This document shows positions 46,091-54,996 of a stretch of 64,000 nt of DNA, piece after piece. Source of the DNA: Gammaproteobacteria bacterium (GTDB lineage Bacteria; Pseudomonadota; Gammaproteobacteria; Pseudomonadales; Porticoccaceae); the NCBI GenBank assembly GCA_018069465.1, contig JAGPUW010000010.1:1-64000 (forward strand), read 5' to 3'. The position numbers were made by a program, and so were the translations under genes. Position 1 is the first letter of the stretch. Every line of letters starts with the position of its first letter. Under the pieces are notes generated by a model. It saw nothing but the letters and a program-made list of their open reading frames with translations, was not told the origin of the DNA and searched no databases.

Positions 46091-46119
46091 TTGACATAAC
46101 TAGACAAAAGATAGATTAT
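46091..46119 (+). promoter_or_regulatory. Sigma-70 promoter of the monooxygenase gene
   Basis: A consensus TTGACA (46091-46096) and GATTAT (46114-46119) are spaced by 17 bases, about 95 bases before the start codon. Confidence 0.55.
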
Positions 46120-46215
46120 GCCGGCCTGCTTACCCGCCAGTAGCTTTTTTGCCTGGCGAGAGTGTGAGTGTTTAGTGACTTTTTTTAAACAAATATGATG
46201 AATAGGGAGTAACAG

Positions 46216-47709
46216 ATGGGCGTTGCTGAGAGTGGAAATATTGGTGCTACAGTTGCTGGCGGGAAAAGGAATCCTCGGGTAATTATTGTTGGCACTGGCT
46301 TGTCGGGTGTTTGCATGGGCATCCGTTTGATGGAAGCCGGCTTTACAGATGTCACCTTGTACGAGAAAGCCGGTGGCCTGGGCGGAACCTGGTATTACAA
46401 CTTTTACCCAGGACTGCGTTGCGATGTGCCGTCTTACTACTACCAGTACAGCTTTTCACCAAGCTCTAGCTGGAGCCACCGCTTCTGTGGTGGACCAGAA
46501 ATTCAGCAGTATTACGAAAACACTGCGAAAAAATACAATGTCTTCGAGCGCATTAAATTTAACAGTGAAGTGACCAACTCCGAGTTCCGTGGCGGCAAAT
46601 GGCACGTAGATCTGGAGAATGGCGATACGGATGAAGCGGATATCTTGATTGCCTGTTGCGGTATTTTGGTGCGACCAAAGTTCCCCGAAATTGAAGGCAT
46701 GGATGATTTTGAAGGCAAGATTCTGCACACCGCACTGTGGGAGAAGGATCTTGACCTGACGGGTAAAAATGTTGCGGTTATCGGCAATGGTTCTACCGGC
46801 ATTCAAATGATCAAGCCGCTGACGGACATTTGTAAGAAAGTGACTTCCTTCCAGCGCACTCCCCAGTGGATTGTACCGGTACCGAATCGCAAGTATTCCA
46901 AGCTCAATGAGAAGATGCTCACCACCTTCCCAGTCATCTCCAAAATTTTCCACCACTCCATAAGCTACTTTATGGAAACCATCATGGGCACGGGTGTGAT
47001 TAAAGATGGCCTGGCGAGAAAACTGGTCGGCAAGGCCTGTCAGTGGAACTTGAACACAGTCAAAGACCCCAAGCTGCGCAAGGCTTTGACCCCCGATTAC
47101 GTTGCCATGTGTAAGCGCCTGGTGATGTCGTCTGAGTTTTATCCGGCCATTCAACGGGACAATGCCGAGCTGGTCACAGAGCACATTGAGCGCTTTGAAG
47201 CCAAAGGTATTCGCACCAAAGACGGCGTCTTGCACGAGCTGGATGTGGTTGCTCTGGCGACCGGTTACTACGCTGGCGAGCACATGATGCCAATGACCAT
47301 GAGCGTTGAGAATGGCCCTACTCTCGAAGAGCAGTGGAAAGACGGCATTTATGGTTATCGCACCGTTGCCATGCCCGACTTCCCCAACTTCTTCATGGTG
47401 ATGGGCCCTAACAGCCCAGTGGGGAACTTCTCTCTGGCCGCGATTGCCGAAGTTCAGTCGGGTTACATCATGAACTTTGTTGAGAAGTGGGCCAATCGTG
47501 AATTTGAAAGGGTTAGCCCCAAGCGTGCTGCTACTGACCGTTTTGTTCAGGACATGAAAGACAATATGGAAGGAACTGTTTGGCTGACCGGTTGTGACAG
47601 CTGGTATCTGGACAAGAACGGCGTTCCCGTTTCCTGGCCCTGGACGGCGGGCAAGTTCCGTAATGATCTGAAAGTGCCAGACTACAGTGAGTATGAGATG
47701 GAGCGTTAA
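46216..47709 (+). CDS. Flavin-dependent monooxygenase, Baeyer-Villiger type
   Basis: The 497-residue protein has two nucleotide-binding sites: FAD site G-T-G-L-S-G at 26-31 and NADPH site G-N-G-S-T-G at 190-195. The Baeyer-Villiger signatures are present: G-G-T-W-Y-Y-N-F-Y-P-G-L-R-C-D (56-70), and F-E-G-K-I-L-H-T-A-L-W-E-K-D (165-178), a version of F-x-G-x-x-x-H-x-x-x-W with Glu after the Trp instead of Pro/Asp. Such enzymes insert oxygen next to ketones to give esters or lactones. AGGGAGTAACAG precedes ATG. It has its own promoter and terminator; the substrate is unknown. Confidence 0.88.
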   Translation: MGVAESGNIGATVAGGKRNPRVIIVGTGLSGVCMGIRLMEAGFTDVTLYEKAGGLGGTWYYNFYPGLRCDVPSYYYQYSFSPSSSWSHRFCGGPEIQQYYENTAKKYNVFERIKFNSEVTNSEFRGGKWHVDLENGDTDEADILIACCGILVRPKFPEIEGMDDFEGKILHTALWEKDLDLTGKNVAVIGNGSTGIQMIKPLTDICKKVTSFQRTPQWIVPVPNRKYSKLNEKMLTTFPVISKIFHHSISYFMETIMGTGVIKDGLARKLVGKACQWNLNTVKDPKLRKALTPDYVAMCKRLVMSSEFYPAIQRDNAELVTEHIERFEAKGIRTKDGVLHELDVVALATGYYAGEHMMPMTMSVENGPTLEEQWKDGIYGYRTVAMPDFPNFFMVMGPNSPVGNFSLAAIAEVQSGYIMNFVEKWANREFERVSPKRAATDRFVQDMKDNMEGTVWLTGCDSWYLDKNGVPVSWPWTAGKFRNDLKVPDYSEYEMER

Positions 47710-47730
47710 ACGCGACTGATCACCACTGCG

Positions 47731-47773
47731 ACCCGGGAGCCCACTCTATTGAGAAAGCCCCCGGGTTTTTTTT
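47731..47773 (+). terminator. Terminator after the monooxygenase gene
   Basis: ACCCGGG (47731-47737) pairs with CCCGGGT (47760-47766), followed by a run of Ts. The loop is 22 bases. Confidence 0.8.
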
Positions 47774-47897
47774 GCCTAAAAAATGACCGTGCAGTCGAAT
47801 TTGGTCGGGCGGTAGACCCTCGAAGCTTGGTGTTTACGGCGGGGAGTGGCTATGATGAGGCGACAACATTAATGAATAATATTCATGAGGGGGTAAA

Positions 47898-49283
47898 GTG
47901 TCTGGAATCATAAGTTACGGTGCTTACGTGCCGTATTATCGACTAACACGAAAGGCTATCGGTGGCGGCAAGGGTGAGCGAGCGATTGCCAGCCATGACG
48001 AAGATTCTGTGTCGATGTCTGTGGAGGCCGGGCGTGGCGCATTAGCGGCCAGCCCCGCCATTGATACGCTGGTGTTTGCGACGAATAGCGCGCCCTATGC
48101 CGAAAAGCTTAATGCGGCGGCGATCTGCTCGGCACTCGATTTATCGGCACAGGTTAATACCATTGAACTGGCGAATAATACGCGTATGGGCCTGGCGGCT
48201 TTATTACTCGGCACAGATCTTGGCAAAGCGGGGCGCACGTCTCTAGTGTGTGCCGGTGATGTTGTCATTGGCGCCCCGGGCGGTGCTCGCGAGCGCGACA
48301 GTGGTGATGCGGCGGTGGCCTTTGTCACCGGGCCTGAGAAAGACGCCATTGCCCGTGTTTTGGGGCGGGCGTCAACAACATCTGAAGTGCTCGATGTCTG
48401 GCGTTTGCCAACCGATCGCTTTGCCCGCCAGTGGGAAGAGCGTTTTGGTATCGAAGTCCTTGGCCCGGTCAGTATCGATACTGCCCAGCGGGCACTGGCC
48501 GATGCCAATGTGGCACCGGAAGAGTTGGCAACGGTGATTCTCGACGCGACCAATAGTCGTGATGTTGCCGGTATTCCCCGAGCCCTGGGCTTAAAGCCCG
48601 AGCAAGTGGCCGATATGCTGGCGGGCTCTGTGGGTCGCAGCGGTGTTGCCCATGCCGGTCTGGTACTGGCGCGGACTCTCGATGGGGCTCAGCCCGGCGA
48701 TAAAATCCTCGTATTGTCGACAGCCGATGGCTGCGATGCGGTAGTGCTGGAAGTGAGTGACAAGATTACCCAGGGTCGACCCCAGCGCAGCGTCGATCAG
48801 TGGCTGGCCTCCAGCAATAATGAGGTGCCCTACAATGCTTATTTAAAGTGGCGTGAAATTCTGCCCTTTGAGCCACCCCGCCGGCCCGATCCCGATCGCC
48901 CAGCGGCGCCCATTATGAAGCGCAATGAGCGCTGGAAGTATGCCTTTTATGGCAGTCGCTGTGGCAAGTGTGGTCAGGGCCATTTGCCACCACAGCGGGT
49001 GTGTCTCAAGTGTCGATCGATCGATGATATGGTTGACGAGCGCTTTGCCGATGCGGCCTGCAAAATAACCACCTACACCTTGGATCATCTGGCTTACAGT
49101 CTGCAGCCACCGGTTGTTTCCACCGTGGTGGACTTTGACTGCGGCGGGCGTCTGGCCTGCGAATTGACCGATGTTGATCCCGGAGACGTCGCCATTGGCG
49201 ATAAGCTGGAAATGACTTTCCGGCGTTTCTACACGGGTCAGGGTGTACACAACTATTTCTGGAAAGCACGACCACAGCGCTAG
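47898..49283 (+). CDS. HMG-CoA synthase-like protein fused to a DUF35 (Zn-ribbon/OB-fold) domain, catalytic Cys absent
   Basis: The 461-residue protein has an N-terminal thiolase-fold domain like HMG-CoA synthase (G-I-I-S-Y-G-A-Y-V-P-Y-Y-R; about 1-290) and a C-terminal DUF35 domain. A zinc ribbon has Cys355, 358, 369 and 372 (C-G-K-C and C-L-K-C), then an OB fold. The nucleophile position of this family should be Cys in an A-C-x-A-G run, but here it reads I-E-L-A-N-N-T-R-M-G (89-98), without cysteine. GTG 47898 follows GAGGGGG. It ends 9 bases before the thiolase gene. DUF35 partners in archaea and actinobacteria hold CoA for thiolases or aldolases, so a scaffold or acyl-CoA-channelling role is inferred. 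Confidence 0.85.
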   Translation: MSGIISYGAYVPYYRLTRKAIGGGKGERAIASHDEDSVSMSVEAGRGALAASPAIDTLVFATNSAPYAEKLNAAAICSALDLSAQVNTIELANNTRMGLAALLLGTDLGKAGRTSLVCAGDVVIGAPGGARERDSGDAAVAFVTGPEKDAIARVLGRASTTSEVLDVWRLPTDRFARQWEERFGIEVLGPVSIDTAQRALADANVAPEELATVILDATNSRDVAGIPRALGLKPEQVADMLAGSVGRSGVAHAGLVLARTLDGAQPGDKILVLSTADGCDAVVLEVSDKITQGRPQRSVDQWLASSNNEVPYNAYLKWREILPFEPPRRPDPDRPAAPIMKRNERWKYAFYGSRCGKCGQGHLPPQRVCLKCRSIDDMVDERFADAACKITTYTLDHLAYSLQPPVVSTVVDFDCGGRLACELTDVDPGDVAIGDKLEMTFRRFYTGQGVHNYFWKARPQR

Positions 49284-49292
49284 GGGTGATGT

Positions 49293-50477
49293 ATGGCAAG
49301 TAACGGAATTAAAGATCAAGTTGCAATCGTCGGCATGGGTTGTACGCCCTTTGGCGAACACTGGGACAAAAGTGCCGCAGATATGCTTATTGACGCGGCT
49401 GGGGACGCCTATAAATCGGCGGGCGTGGCGCCGGATGATGTCGATGCCTATTGGCTCGGCACCTTCGCCAGCGGTGTTTCCGGCATGGTGTTTTCCGAGG
49501 CTTTGAAAACACCGTATAAGCCGGTAACGCGACTGGAGAATATGTGTGCCACTGGCAGTGAGGCGATTCGCAATGCGGCTTATGCCGTGGCGAGTGGCGC
49601 CTACGACCTGGTGATGGCCGTGGGTGTTGAAAAACTGAAAGATGGTGGCTATTCAGGGCTGGTGATACCGGGGCCGGATGGCGACGGTACGGAATCGAGT
49701 ATGACGGCACCGGCGATGTTTTCACTGCTGGCTCCGGCCTACTGTGAAAAATACGGTGTCGGTGAAGGTGAGTTGAAAGATGTGCTGTCGCGCATCGCCT
49801 GGAAAAACCACGTTGCTGGGGCGAAAAATCCCAAAGCGCAATTCCGCAAGGAAGTGTCTCTCGAAAAAATCAGCAACTCACCCCGCGTGGCGGGTATGTT
49901 TGGCGTGTTTGACTGTTCGGGTGTTTCCGATGGTTCAGCCGCAGCGATTTTATGCCGAGCTGAAGATGCCTATAAATACACTGACAAGCCGATTTTCCTT
50001 AAGGCGCTGTCCGTTGCAGCGGGGCCAAACGAAGGCTTTATCAGCGACGAGTACGATTTCACCACCTTTCAGGAAGTGGTGGTCTCCGCTCAGGACGCCT
50101 ATAAGCAAGCCGGAATCACCAACCCGCGTGAAGAAATTTCGATGGCGGAAGTCCACGACTGCTTTACTGCGACCGAGTTGGTCTTGATGGAAGATATGGG
50201 CTTTTCCGAGCGCGGTGAGGGCTGGAAAGATGTTATGGAGGGCCGCTTCGACGGTGATGGCGCCCAGCCGATTAATCCCGATGGCGGTCTGAAAAGTTTT
50301 GGTCATCCCATTGGCGCTAGCGGTTTGCGGATGATGTACGAAATGTGGCTGCAGTTGCGCGGCGAAGCCGGTGAGCGTCAAATCGAGGATCCGAAGCTGG
50401 GTTTAACCCACAACCTGGGCGGTCAGCCGGGACGTTGTGTGAGCTTTATATCGATTGTGGGTCGGGAGCTGGGTTAG
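49293..50477 (+). CDS. SCP2-type thiolase
   Basis: The 394-residue protein is a thiolase of the sterol-carrier-protein-x type. The acyl-accepting Cys85 is in N-M-C-A-T-G. His288 and Cys290 of the H-D-C-F motif and His338 of G-H-P-I-G-A-S-G complete the active site used by SCP2 thiolases. These residues are absent in the related aldolases of steroid side-chain degradation, so a true thiolase activity (cleavage or condensation of a beta-ketoacyl-CoA) is expected. GGGGTGATGT precedes the ATG. It is coupled to the HMGS-like gene. Confidence 0.9.
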   Translation: MASNGIKDQVAIVGMGCTPFGEHWDKSAADMLIDAAGDAYKSAGVAPDDVDAYWLGTFASGVSGMVFSEALKTPYKPVTRLENMCATGSEAIRNAAYAVASGAYDLVMAVGVEKLKDGGYSGLVIPGPDGDGTESSMTAPAMFSLLAPAYCEKYGVGEGELKDVLSRIAWKNHVAGAKNPKAQFRKEVSLEKISNSPRVAGMFGVFDCSGVSDGSAAAILCRAEDAYKYTDKPIFLKALSVAAGPNEGFISDEYDFTTFQEVVVSAQDAYKQAGITNPREEISMAEVHDCFTATELVLMEDMGFSERGEGWKDVMEGRFDGDGAQPINPDGGLKSFGHPIGASGLRMMYEMWLQLRGEAGERQIEDPKLGLTHNLGGQPGRCVSFISIVGRELG

Positions 50478-50520
50478 GCATTGGTCATGTTTTGATACAA
50501 GGAGTTGCCGACTTTTAGTC

Positions 50521-50583
50521 GGCCATAAAAAACCCCGGTGACGCCCTTTTAAAGAGGTGAGTTGACCGGGGTTTTTTATGGCC
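50521..50583. terminator. 19-bp perfect hairpin terminator between thiolase and rho
   Basis: Arms at 50521-50539 and 50565-50583 are fully complementary over 19 bp, with A-run and T-run sections, around a 25-base loop. It can stop both convergent transcription units. Confidence 0.92.
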
Positions 50584-50622
50584 TGTGAAACGTGCGATTA
50601 CAGGCGCTGTGTCGTGTTGGCG

Positions 50623-51882
50623 TTATTTGCGTTTCATTGCCGCGAAAAAAGCATCGTTGCTTTCAAAGCTCTTCAGTCGATCGATGATGAATTCGGTTGC
50701 CGCCGTATCTTCCATATCGTTGAGGAGCTTGCGCAGTATCCACACCCGCTGCAGATCAGCTTCGTTCATCAGCAGGTCTTCTCGGCGCGTGCCGGAGCGG
50801 CGAATATTGATGGCGGGGTAGACGCGCCTTTCGGCGATCTTGCGGTCGAGGTGCAATTCCATATTGCCAGTACCTTTAAATTCCTCGAAAATTACTTCGT
50901 CCATCTTCGAGCCGGTATCGACCAGCGCGGTGGCAATAATGGTCAAGCTGCCACCCTGTTCAATATTGCGCGCAGCACCAAAGAAACGCTTGGGTTTTTC
51001 CAGCGCGTGGGCATCGACACCACCGGTTAACACTTTACCGGAGGATGGCACCACGGTGTTGTAGGCACGGGCCAGGCGGGTAATGGAGTCGAGGAGGATG
51101 ACGACATCTTTTTTGTGTTCAACCAGGCGCTTGGCTTTTTCAATCACCATTTCCGCCACCTGAACATGGCGGGCTGGTGGCTCATCAAACGTTGATGCCA
51201 CGACCTCGCCACGCACAGTGCGCTGCATTTCGGTCACTTCCTCAGGGCGTTCATCGATCAACAAGACGATGATGATGCACTCGGGGTTATTGCGCACAAT
51301 GGACTGAGCTATGTGCTGCATCATGATGGTTTTACCGGCTTTTGGCGGTGCCACAATCAAGCCTCGCTGGCCTTTGCCAATGGGGGCAACCAGGTCGATG
51401 ATGCGACCGGTTAAATCTTCTGTGCTGCCATTGCCCGATTCGAGAGTCATGCGCTCGTCGGGGAACAGAGGTGTTAAGTTTTCAAAGAGGATTTTGTTGC
51501 GGGCATTTTCCGGGCGGTCTAAGTTGATTTGGTCAACTTTAAGCAGGGCGAAGTAGCGCTCGCCCTCTTTGGGTGGTCTGATCTTGCCAGAAATACTGTC
51601 GCCGGTGCGCAGATTAAAACGACGAATTTGACTGGGTGACACATAAATATCGTCCGGTCCCGCTAAATAAGAACCGTCAGATGAGCGCAGAAAGCCAAAA
51701 CCGTCGGGGAGGATTTCCAGCACACCGTCACTGTAAATATCTTCGCCGCTTTTTGCGTGGCGCTTGAGGATAGTAAAGATAATATCCTGCTTGCGTAAAC
51801 GGCCGAGATTCTCGAGGCCGGTTTCTTCGCCGATTTTAATCAGCTCATCAATAGGTTTTGTCTTAAGATCAGTCAGGTTCAT
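50623..51882 (-). CDS. rho: Transcription termination factor Rho
   Basis: The 419-residue RNA helicase ends unprotected transcripts. The N-terminal RNA-binding domain runs [10 protein letters not shown], then G-F-G-F-L-R. The ATPase core shows A-P-P-K-A-G-K-T (Walker A), [11 protein letters not shown] and the Q-loop and R-loop segments [11 protein letters not shown]. Length matches E. coli Rho. A long leader precedes it. Confidence 0.97.
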   Translation of the reverse strand: MNLTDLKTKPIDELIKIGEETGLENLGRLRKQDIIFTILKRHAKSGEDIYSDGVLEILPDGFGFLRSSDGSYLAGPDDIYVSPSQIRRFNLRTGDSISGKIRPPKEGERYFALLKVDQINLDRPENARNKILFENLTPLFPDERMTLESGNGSTEDLTGRIIDLVAPIGKGQRGLIVAPPKAGKTIMMQHIAQSIVRNNPECIIIVLLIDERPEEVTEMQRTVRGEVVASTFDEPPARHVQVAEMVIEKAKRLVEHKKDVVILLDSITRLARAYNTVVPSSGKVLTGGVDAHALEKPKRFFGAARNIEQGGSLTIIATALVDTGSKMDEVIFEEFKGTGNMELHLDRKIAERRVYPAINIRRSGTRREDLLMNEADLQRVWILRKLLNDMEDTAATEFIIDRLKSFESNDAFFAAMKRK

Positions 51883-52070
51883 AAAGGTGTTGTTCTGGGT
51901 TTATTAGGCAGGGGGTTAAGTCTCGTTGGACTATTTGAATAAGATAAGGAATTCAGTGCGCCGACTGGCAACTACGTCGTTTTGAATTGTTATGTGTCTA
52001 CACCCGAAAAGGCCGCTTAGGAAATGGTTTGGCTCAAGGGGTGTTAGAAAGAGTCGGTGCTGATTCGGCG

Positions 52071-52098
52071 ATTATAGTACCTGTTTGTTAAAAAACAA
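52071..52098 (-). promoter_or_regulatory. Promoter of rho
   Basis: On the minus strand TTGTTT (52098-52093) and a perfect TATAAT (52076-52071) are separated by 16 bases. This leaves a leader of about 180 bases before rho; long leaders are used for Rho autoregulation in other bacteria. Confidence 0.6.
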
Positions 52099-52173
52099 GT
52101 GCTTTTTTATGTTGTAGGAAGAGCCCACCGGATGAAAAAGCAGGCTATTGATGAGGGTTAGTAGTGCAATTCT

Positions 52174-52500
52174 TTACAGGCTGGCGTCAATAAACGCTTT
52201 CAACTGTGCCTTTGATAACGCGCCAATTTTGGTCTCGTGCAAAGCGCCGTCTTTGAACATCATCAGCGTCGGTATGCTGCGCACATTATATTTTGCCGCG
52301 ACCTCGCGATTGGCATCGACATCGACTTTACAGATTTTGATCTGCGTGTCGTATTCGTCGGCCAGCTCATCCAGTAGCGGGGCAATCATCTTACAGGGGC
52401 CACACCAGCTGGCCCAAAAGTCGACGAGTACCGGTGTGCCGGCGGCGATGACGTCAGTTTCAAAGGCGTCATCAGTAGTGTGAACGATTTTGTCGCCCAT
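52174..52500 (-). CDS. trxA: Thioredoxin
   Basis: The 108-residue protein has the redox site W-C-G-P-C (Cys33, Cys36), preceded by V-L-V-D-F-W-A-S, and the cis-Pro loop S-I-P-T-L-M-M-F. It keeps protein thiols reduced. I start at ATG 52500 (M-G-D-K-I-V-H); GGGGAA is upstream. It lies between hemW and rho on the same strand. Confidence 0.96.
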   Translation of the reverse strand: MGDKIVHTTDDAFETDVIAAGTPVLVDFWASWCGPCKMIAPLLDELADEYDTQIKICKVDVDANREVAAKYNVRSIPTLMMFKDGALHETKIGALSKAQLKAFIDASL

Positions 52501-52607
52501 AAAAATTCCCCAGTTGGTTTTGTTTGAGAGCAGCTTGTCGCCGCATTTTGGCATCATAACACCCGAACCTTGCTACGAACAAACCACTCATCAACGGGGC
52601 TTCGGCC

Positions 52608-53771
52608 TTAAAATTCGGCCAGAATACTATCCAGAAAACGATGTCCGAGGGCGGTGCAGTTCAACCTTCCCGCCGACAACGGCGCGACCAGGTGTTTGGC
52701 TTCGAGAGCTTGCCAGTGTGTTGCGATAGTCTTCAACGGTAAGCCAGTGCGCTCGGCAAACAGGGCGGCTGGCACCCCCTGCTTCAGTCGCAAAGCGTTC
52801 ATCAAAAACTCGAGGGGAAGCTCTGCTTCGCTCAGTGAGAATTGTTCGGCAAGATAGTCGCCACTTTTTGTCAGGCGCGATAGATAATCGGTGGGCTGGC
52901 GGGTTTTGCGGGTGCGGAGTATTTTCTGCCCGCTAATATCGGTGATTTTGCCGTGGGCTCCCGCGCCGATTCCCAGATAGTCGCCAAATTGCCAGTAGTT
53001 ACAATTGTGTTGTGACTGGCGCTGGGGACGTGCGTAAGCACTGATTTCGTAGGCGCTAAAGCCCGCGCTTTCCAATAATTCATGGCCTCGGGTCTGAATG
53101 CTCTCCAGGGTATTTTCGACCGGCAATAGAGGCGGCTGGCTGTGGAAGGCGGTGCTGGGCTCGATGGTCAGTTGATACCAGGAGAGGTGTTCGGGGTGCA
53201 GCGCGATAGCTTGCTGTAAGTCGGCGATGGCCTGCTCGGGTGTTTGCTCGGGCAGGCCGTGCATTAAATCGAGATTTATATTATCGAAGCCCGCCTGGCG
53301 GGCAAGGCTAATAGCGCTCAATGCTTGTGCCGCCGTGTGAATGCGCCCCAGTCGTTTGAGGTGCCCATCGTTAAAACTTTGAATACCAATAGAGAGGCGG
53401 TTGACCCCCGCTTGGCGAAAGCCCTTAAATTTTTGCTGCTCAGCGGTGCCGGGGTTGGCCTCCAGGGTGATTTCTATATTTGCCGCAAAGCCGATAATTT
53501 GTTCTGCCCCGTGGAGGATGCGGCCAATGGCGGCGGCAGAAAAAAGACTCGGCGTACCGCCACCAAAAAAGATAGAGACCAGCTTTCGGCCCTGTAATAT
53601 TTCCTCGCTGGCTGCGTTGGCCAGGTCTTCCAGTAGCGCGTCAACATAGTCTTTTTCGGGCAATTCATCGCCGTTGTTGGTGTGGGAATTGAAGTCACAA
53701 TAGGGGCATTTCCTGACGCACCAGGGAATATGTACATAGAGTGAGAGAGGCGGTAGGCGCAGAGAGTTCAT
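52608..53771 (-). CDS. hemW: Radical SAM heme chaperone HemW
   Basis: The 387-residue protein has the radical-SAM cluster C-V-R-K-C-P-Y-C-D-F (C-x-x-x-C-x-x-C) and the HemW-type C-terminus with an N-x-x-R-L-K-Q-G segment. HemW binds heme and supports heme insertion; it is not the coproporphyrinogen dehydrogenase HemN. It follows rdgB in the same run. Confidence 0.94.
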   Translation of the reverse strand: MNSLRLPPLSLYVHIPWCVRKCPYCDFNSHTNNGDELPEKDYVDALLEDLANAASEEILQGRKLVSIFFGGGTPSLFSAAAIGRILHGAEQIIGFAANIEITLEANPGTAEQQKFKGFRQAGVNRLSIGIQSFNDGHLKRLGRIHTAAQALSAISLARQAGFDNINLDLMHGLPEQTPEQAIADLQQAIALHPEHLSWYQLTIEPSTAFHSQPPLLPVENTLESIQTRGHELLESAGFSAYEISAYARPQRQSQHNCNYWQFGDYLGIGAGAHGKITDISGQKILRTRKTRQPTDYLSRLTKSGDYLAEQFSLSEAELPLEFLMNALRLKQGVPAALFAERTGLPLKTIATHWQALEAKHLVAPLSAGRLNCTALGHRFLDSILAEF

Positions 53772-53796
53772 CAGTTTGACGCTTAGCCAATAGGCC

Positions 53797-54390
53797 CTAT
53801 TGGCTAAGCTGGGCGAGTAAACACTGCAGGGCTTTGGCGCGGTGGCTGCGGGTGTTTTTTTCTGCCTTACTCAATTCTGCCGATGAGAGGCCGGTTGTGG
53901 GGTCGAGGAAGAGGGGGTCGTAGCCAAAGCCGTTACTGCCCTGGGCTTGCTGGAGAATGCGTCCCTCCCAGGTGCCCTGACAAATAAGGGGGGTGGGGTC
54001 CAGCGGATGGCGCATGTAAACCAGCACACATTGAAAGCGGGCGCGGCGTTGCTCGTCGGGGACGCCGTGGAGGCGTTCGAGCAGCTGTTGATTGTTTTTG
54101 GCATCGTTGGCGTCAGTGCCGGCAAAGCGTGCCGAATATATACCGGGGGCGCCGTCAAGGAAGTCGACCTCAAGCCCCGAGTCATCGGCGATAGCCGGTA
54201 GTCCGGAGAGTTTCGACGCGTGGCGGGCCTTTATAATGGCGTTTTCAACGAAACTGAGGCCAGTTTCGTCTACTTCGGTGACTTTGAATTGTGCCTGTGG
54301 CAACACATCCAGGTGCTGGTCGGCGAGTAGTTGTTGGAATTCTTTGAGTTTGCCAGCATTGTTGCTGGCCAGTACGATTTTAGATGCCAT
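53797..54390 (-). CDS. rdgB: dITP/XTP pyrophosphatase (RdgB/HAM1)
   Basis: The 197-residue enzyme removes non-canonical purine nucleotides. Family sites are S-N-N-A-G-K-L-K-E-F, D-D-S-G-L-E-V and F-G-Y-D-P-L-F. I start at ATG 54390 (M-A-S-K-I-V-L-A-S-N-N) rather than the longer frame. Located between hemW and the DUF4426 gene. Confidence 0.95.
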   Translation of the reverse strand: MASKIVLASNNAGKLKEFQQLLADQHLDVLPQAQFKVTEVDETGLSFVENAIIKARHASKLSGLPAIADDSGLEVDFLDGAPGIYSARFAGTDANDAKNNQQLLERLHGVPDEQRRARFQCVLVYMRHPLDPTPLICQGTWEGRILQQAQGSNGFGYDPLFLDPTTGLSSAELSKAEKNTRSHRAKALQCLLAQLSQ

Positions 54391-54495
54391 GCCGACTCGA
54401 CCTTTATTCACTTGTTGCTCGCTGGGTGCGCTATTTTAGCAGCACCAGACTAGCGGGGTCGGGAAATAAAGACCGATGTAAGAATTTTGGGTGCT

Positions 54496-54942
54496 TTACT
54501 CGTCGTGATAAAAGCGGCGTTGAAAGCGAATGTTGTGGGCGGGTTTATCGGGGTCAGGCCGGATGCTAATTTTAAAGGTCATGGCATCTTCATCTTCAAA
54601 GCGGAAGGGGGCGAGGTAGTAAACGACTTTGCCTTCACGCACTTCAAAAAAATCGAGAACCTGCTGTTGGGCGATAATATTGGAGACATGACCCTTTACC
54701 AAAGCTGTGGAGCCGCCCTGAGCACCGTCTTTGACCACGGCGATATTGACCAGCCCCCAGTCCTTGCCGCGGGTGATGTTGTAACTTGCAGCCACCTCCG
54801 GCGTTATAAAGCTACTATTGAAGGCGCTGTAAAAAACCTTGTAATCGCCAAAGGCCTTAAAGGGCTGGTCGGCGGCGAAGGAGAGGTGGCTAGCACTGAG
54901 ACTTAGCAGTAAGAATGCCGGGATTAATAAGAGTTTTTTCAT
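54496..54942 (-). CDS. DUF4426 family exported protein
   Basis: The 148-residue protein has a clear signal peptide (about 1-23, ending S-F-A-A), then K-A-F-G-D-Y-K-V-F-Y-S-A-F-N-S-S-F-I-T-P-E, the DUF4426 signature. Periplasmic or outer-membrane location is likely. The function is unknown, but its place between rdgB and metW is conserved in Pseudomonas. AGGAGAAATATA precedes the ATG. Confidence 0.9.
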   Translation of the reverse strand: MKKLLLIPAFLLLSLSASHLSFAADQPFKAFGDYKVFYSAFNSSFITPEVAASYNITRGKDWGLVNIAVVKDGAQGGSTALVKGHVSNIIAQQQVLDFFEVREGKVVYYLAPFRFEDEDAMTFKISIRPDPDKPAHNIRFQRRFYHDE

Positions 54943-54996
54943 TATATTTCTCCTAGTACTTTTTCGTCTATGTAGCTCGACTATAGCGCTGGCAGG

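Larger units (their letters stand above)
45889..46215. other. 327-bp divergent regulatory region upstream of the monooxygenase gene
   Basis: No gene was found. The region holds a TAAACG-TT-CGTTTA inverted repeat (46066-46079), a sigma-70-like promoter (46091-46119) and an ~90-base leader. It separates the leftward PAP2 gene from the rightward cassette. Confidence 0.6.

Noticed and set aside
46456-47283. 275-codon frame antisense to the monooxygenase
   Set aside because: The opposite strand encodes clear flavoenzyme motifs; the antisense frame has none.
52081-52098. TTGTT/AACAA repeat upstream of rho as a trxA terminator
   Set aside because: Arms are only 5 bp and AT-only; they overlap the rho promoter spacer and would not form a stable hairpin.
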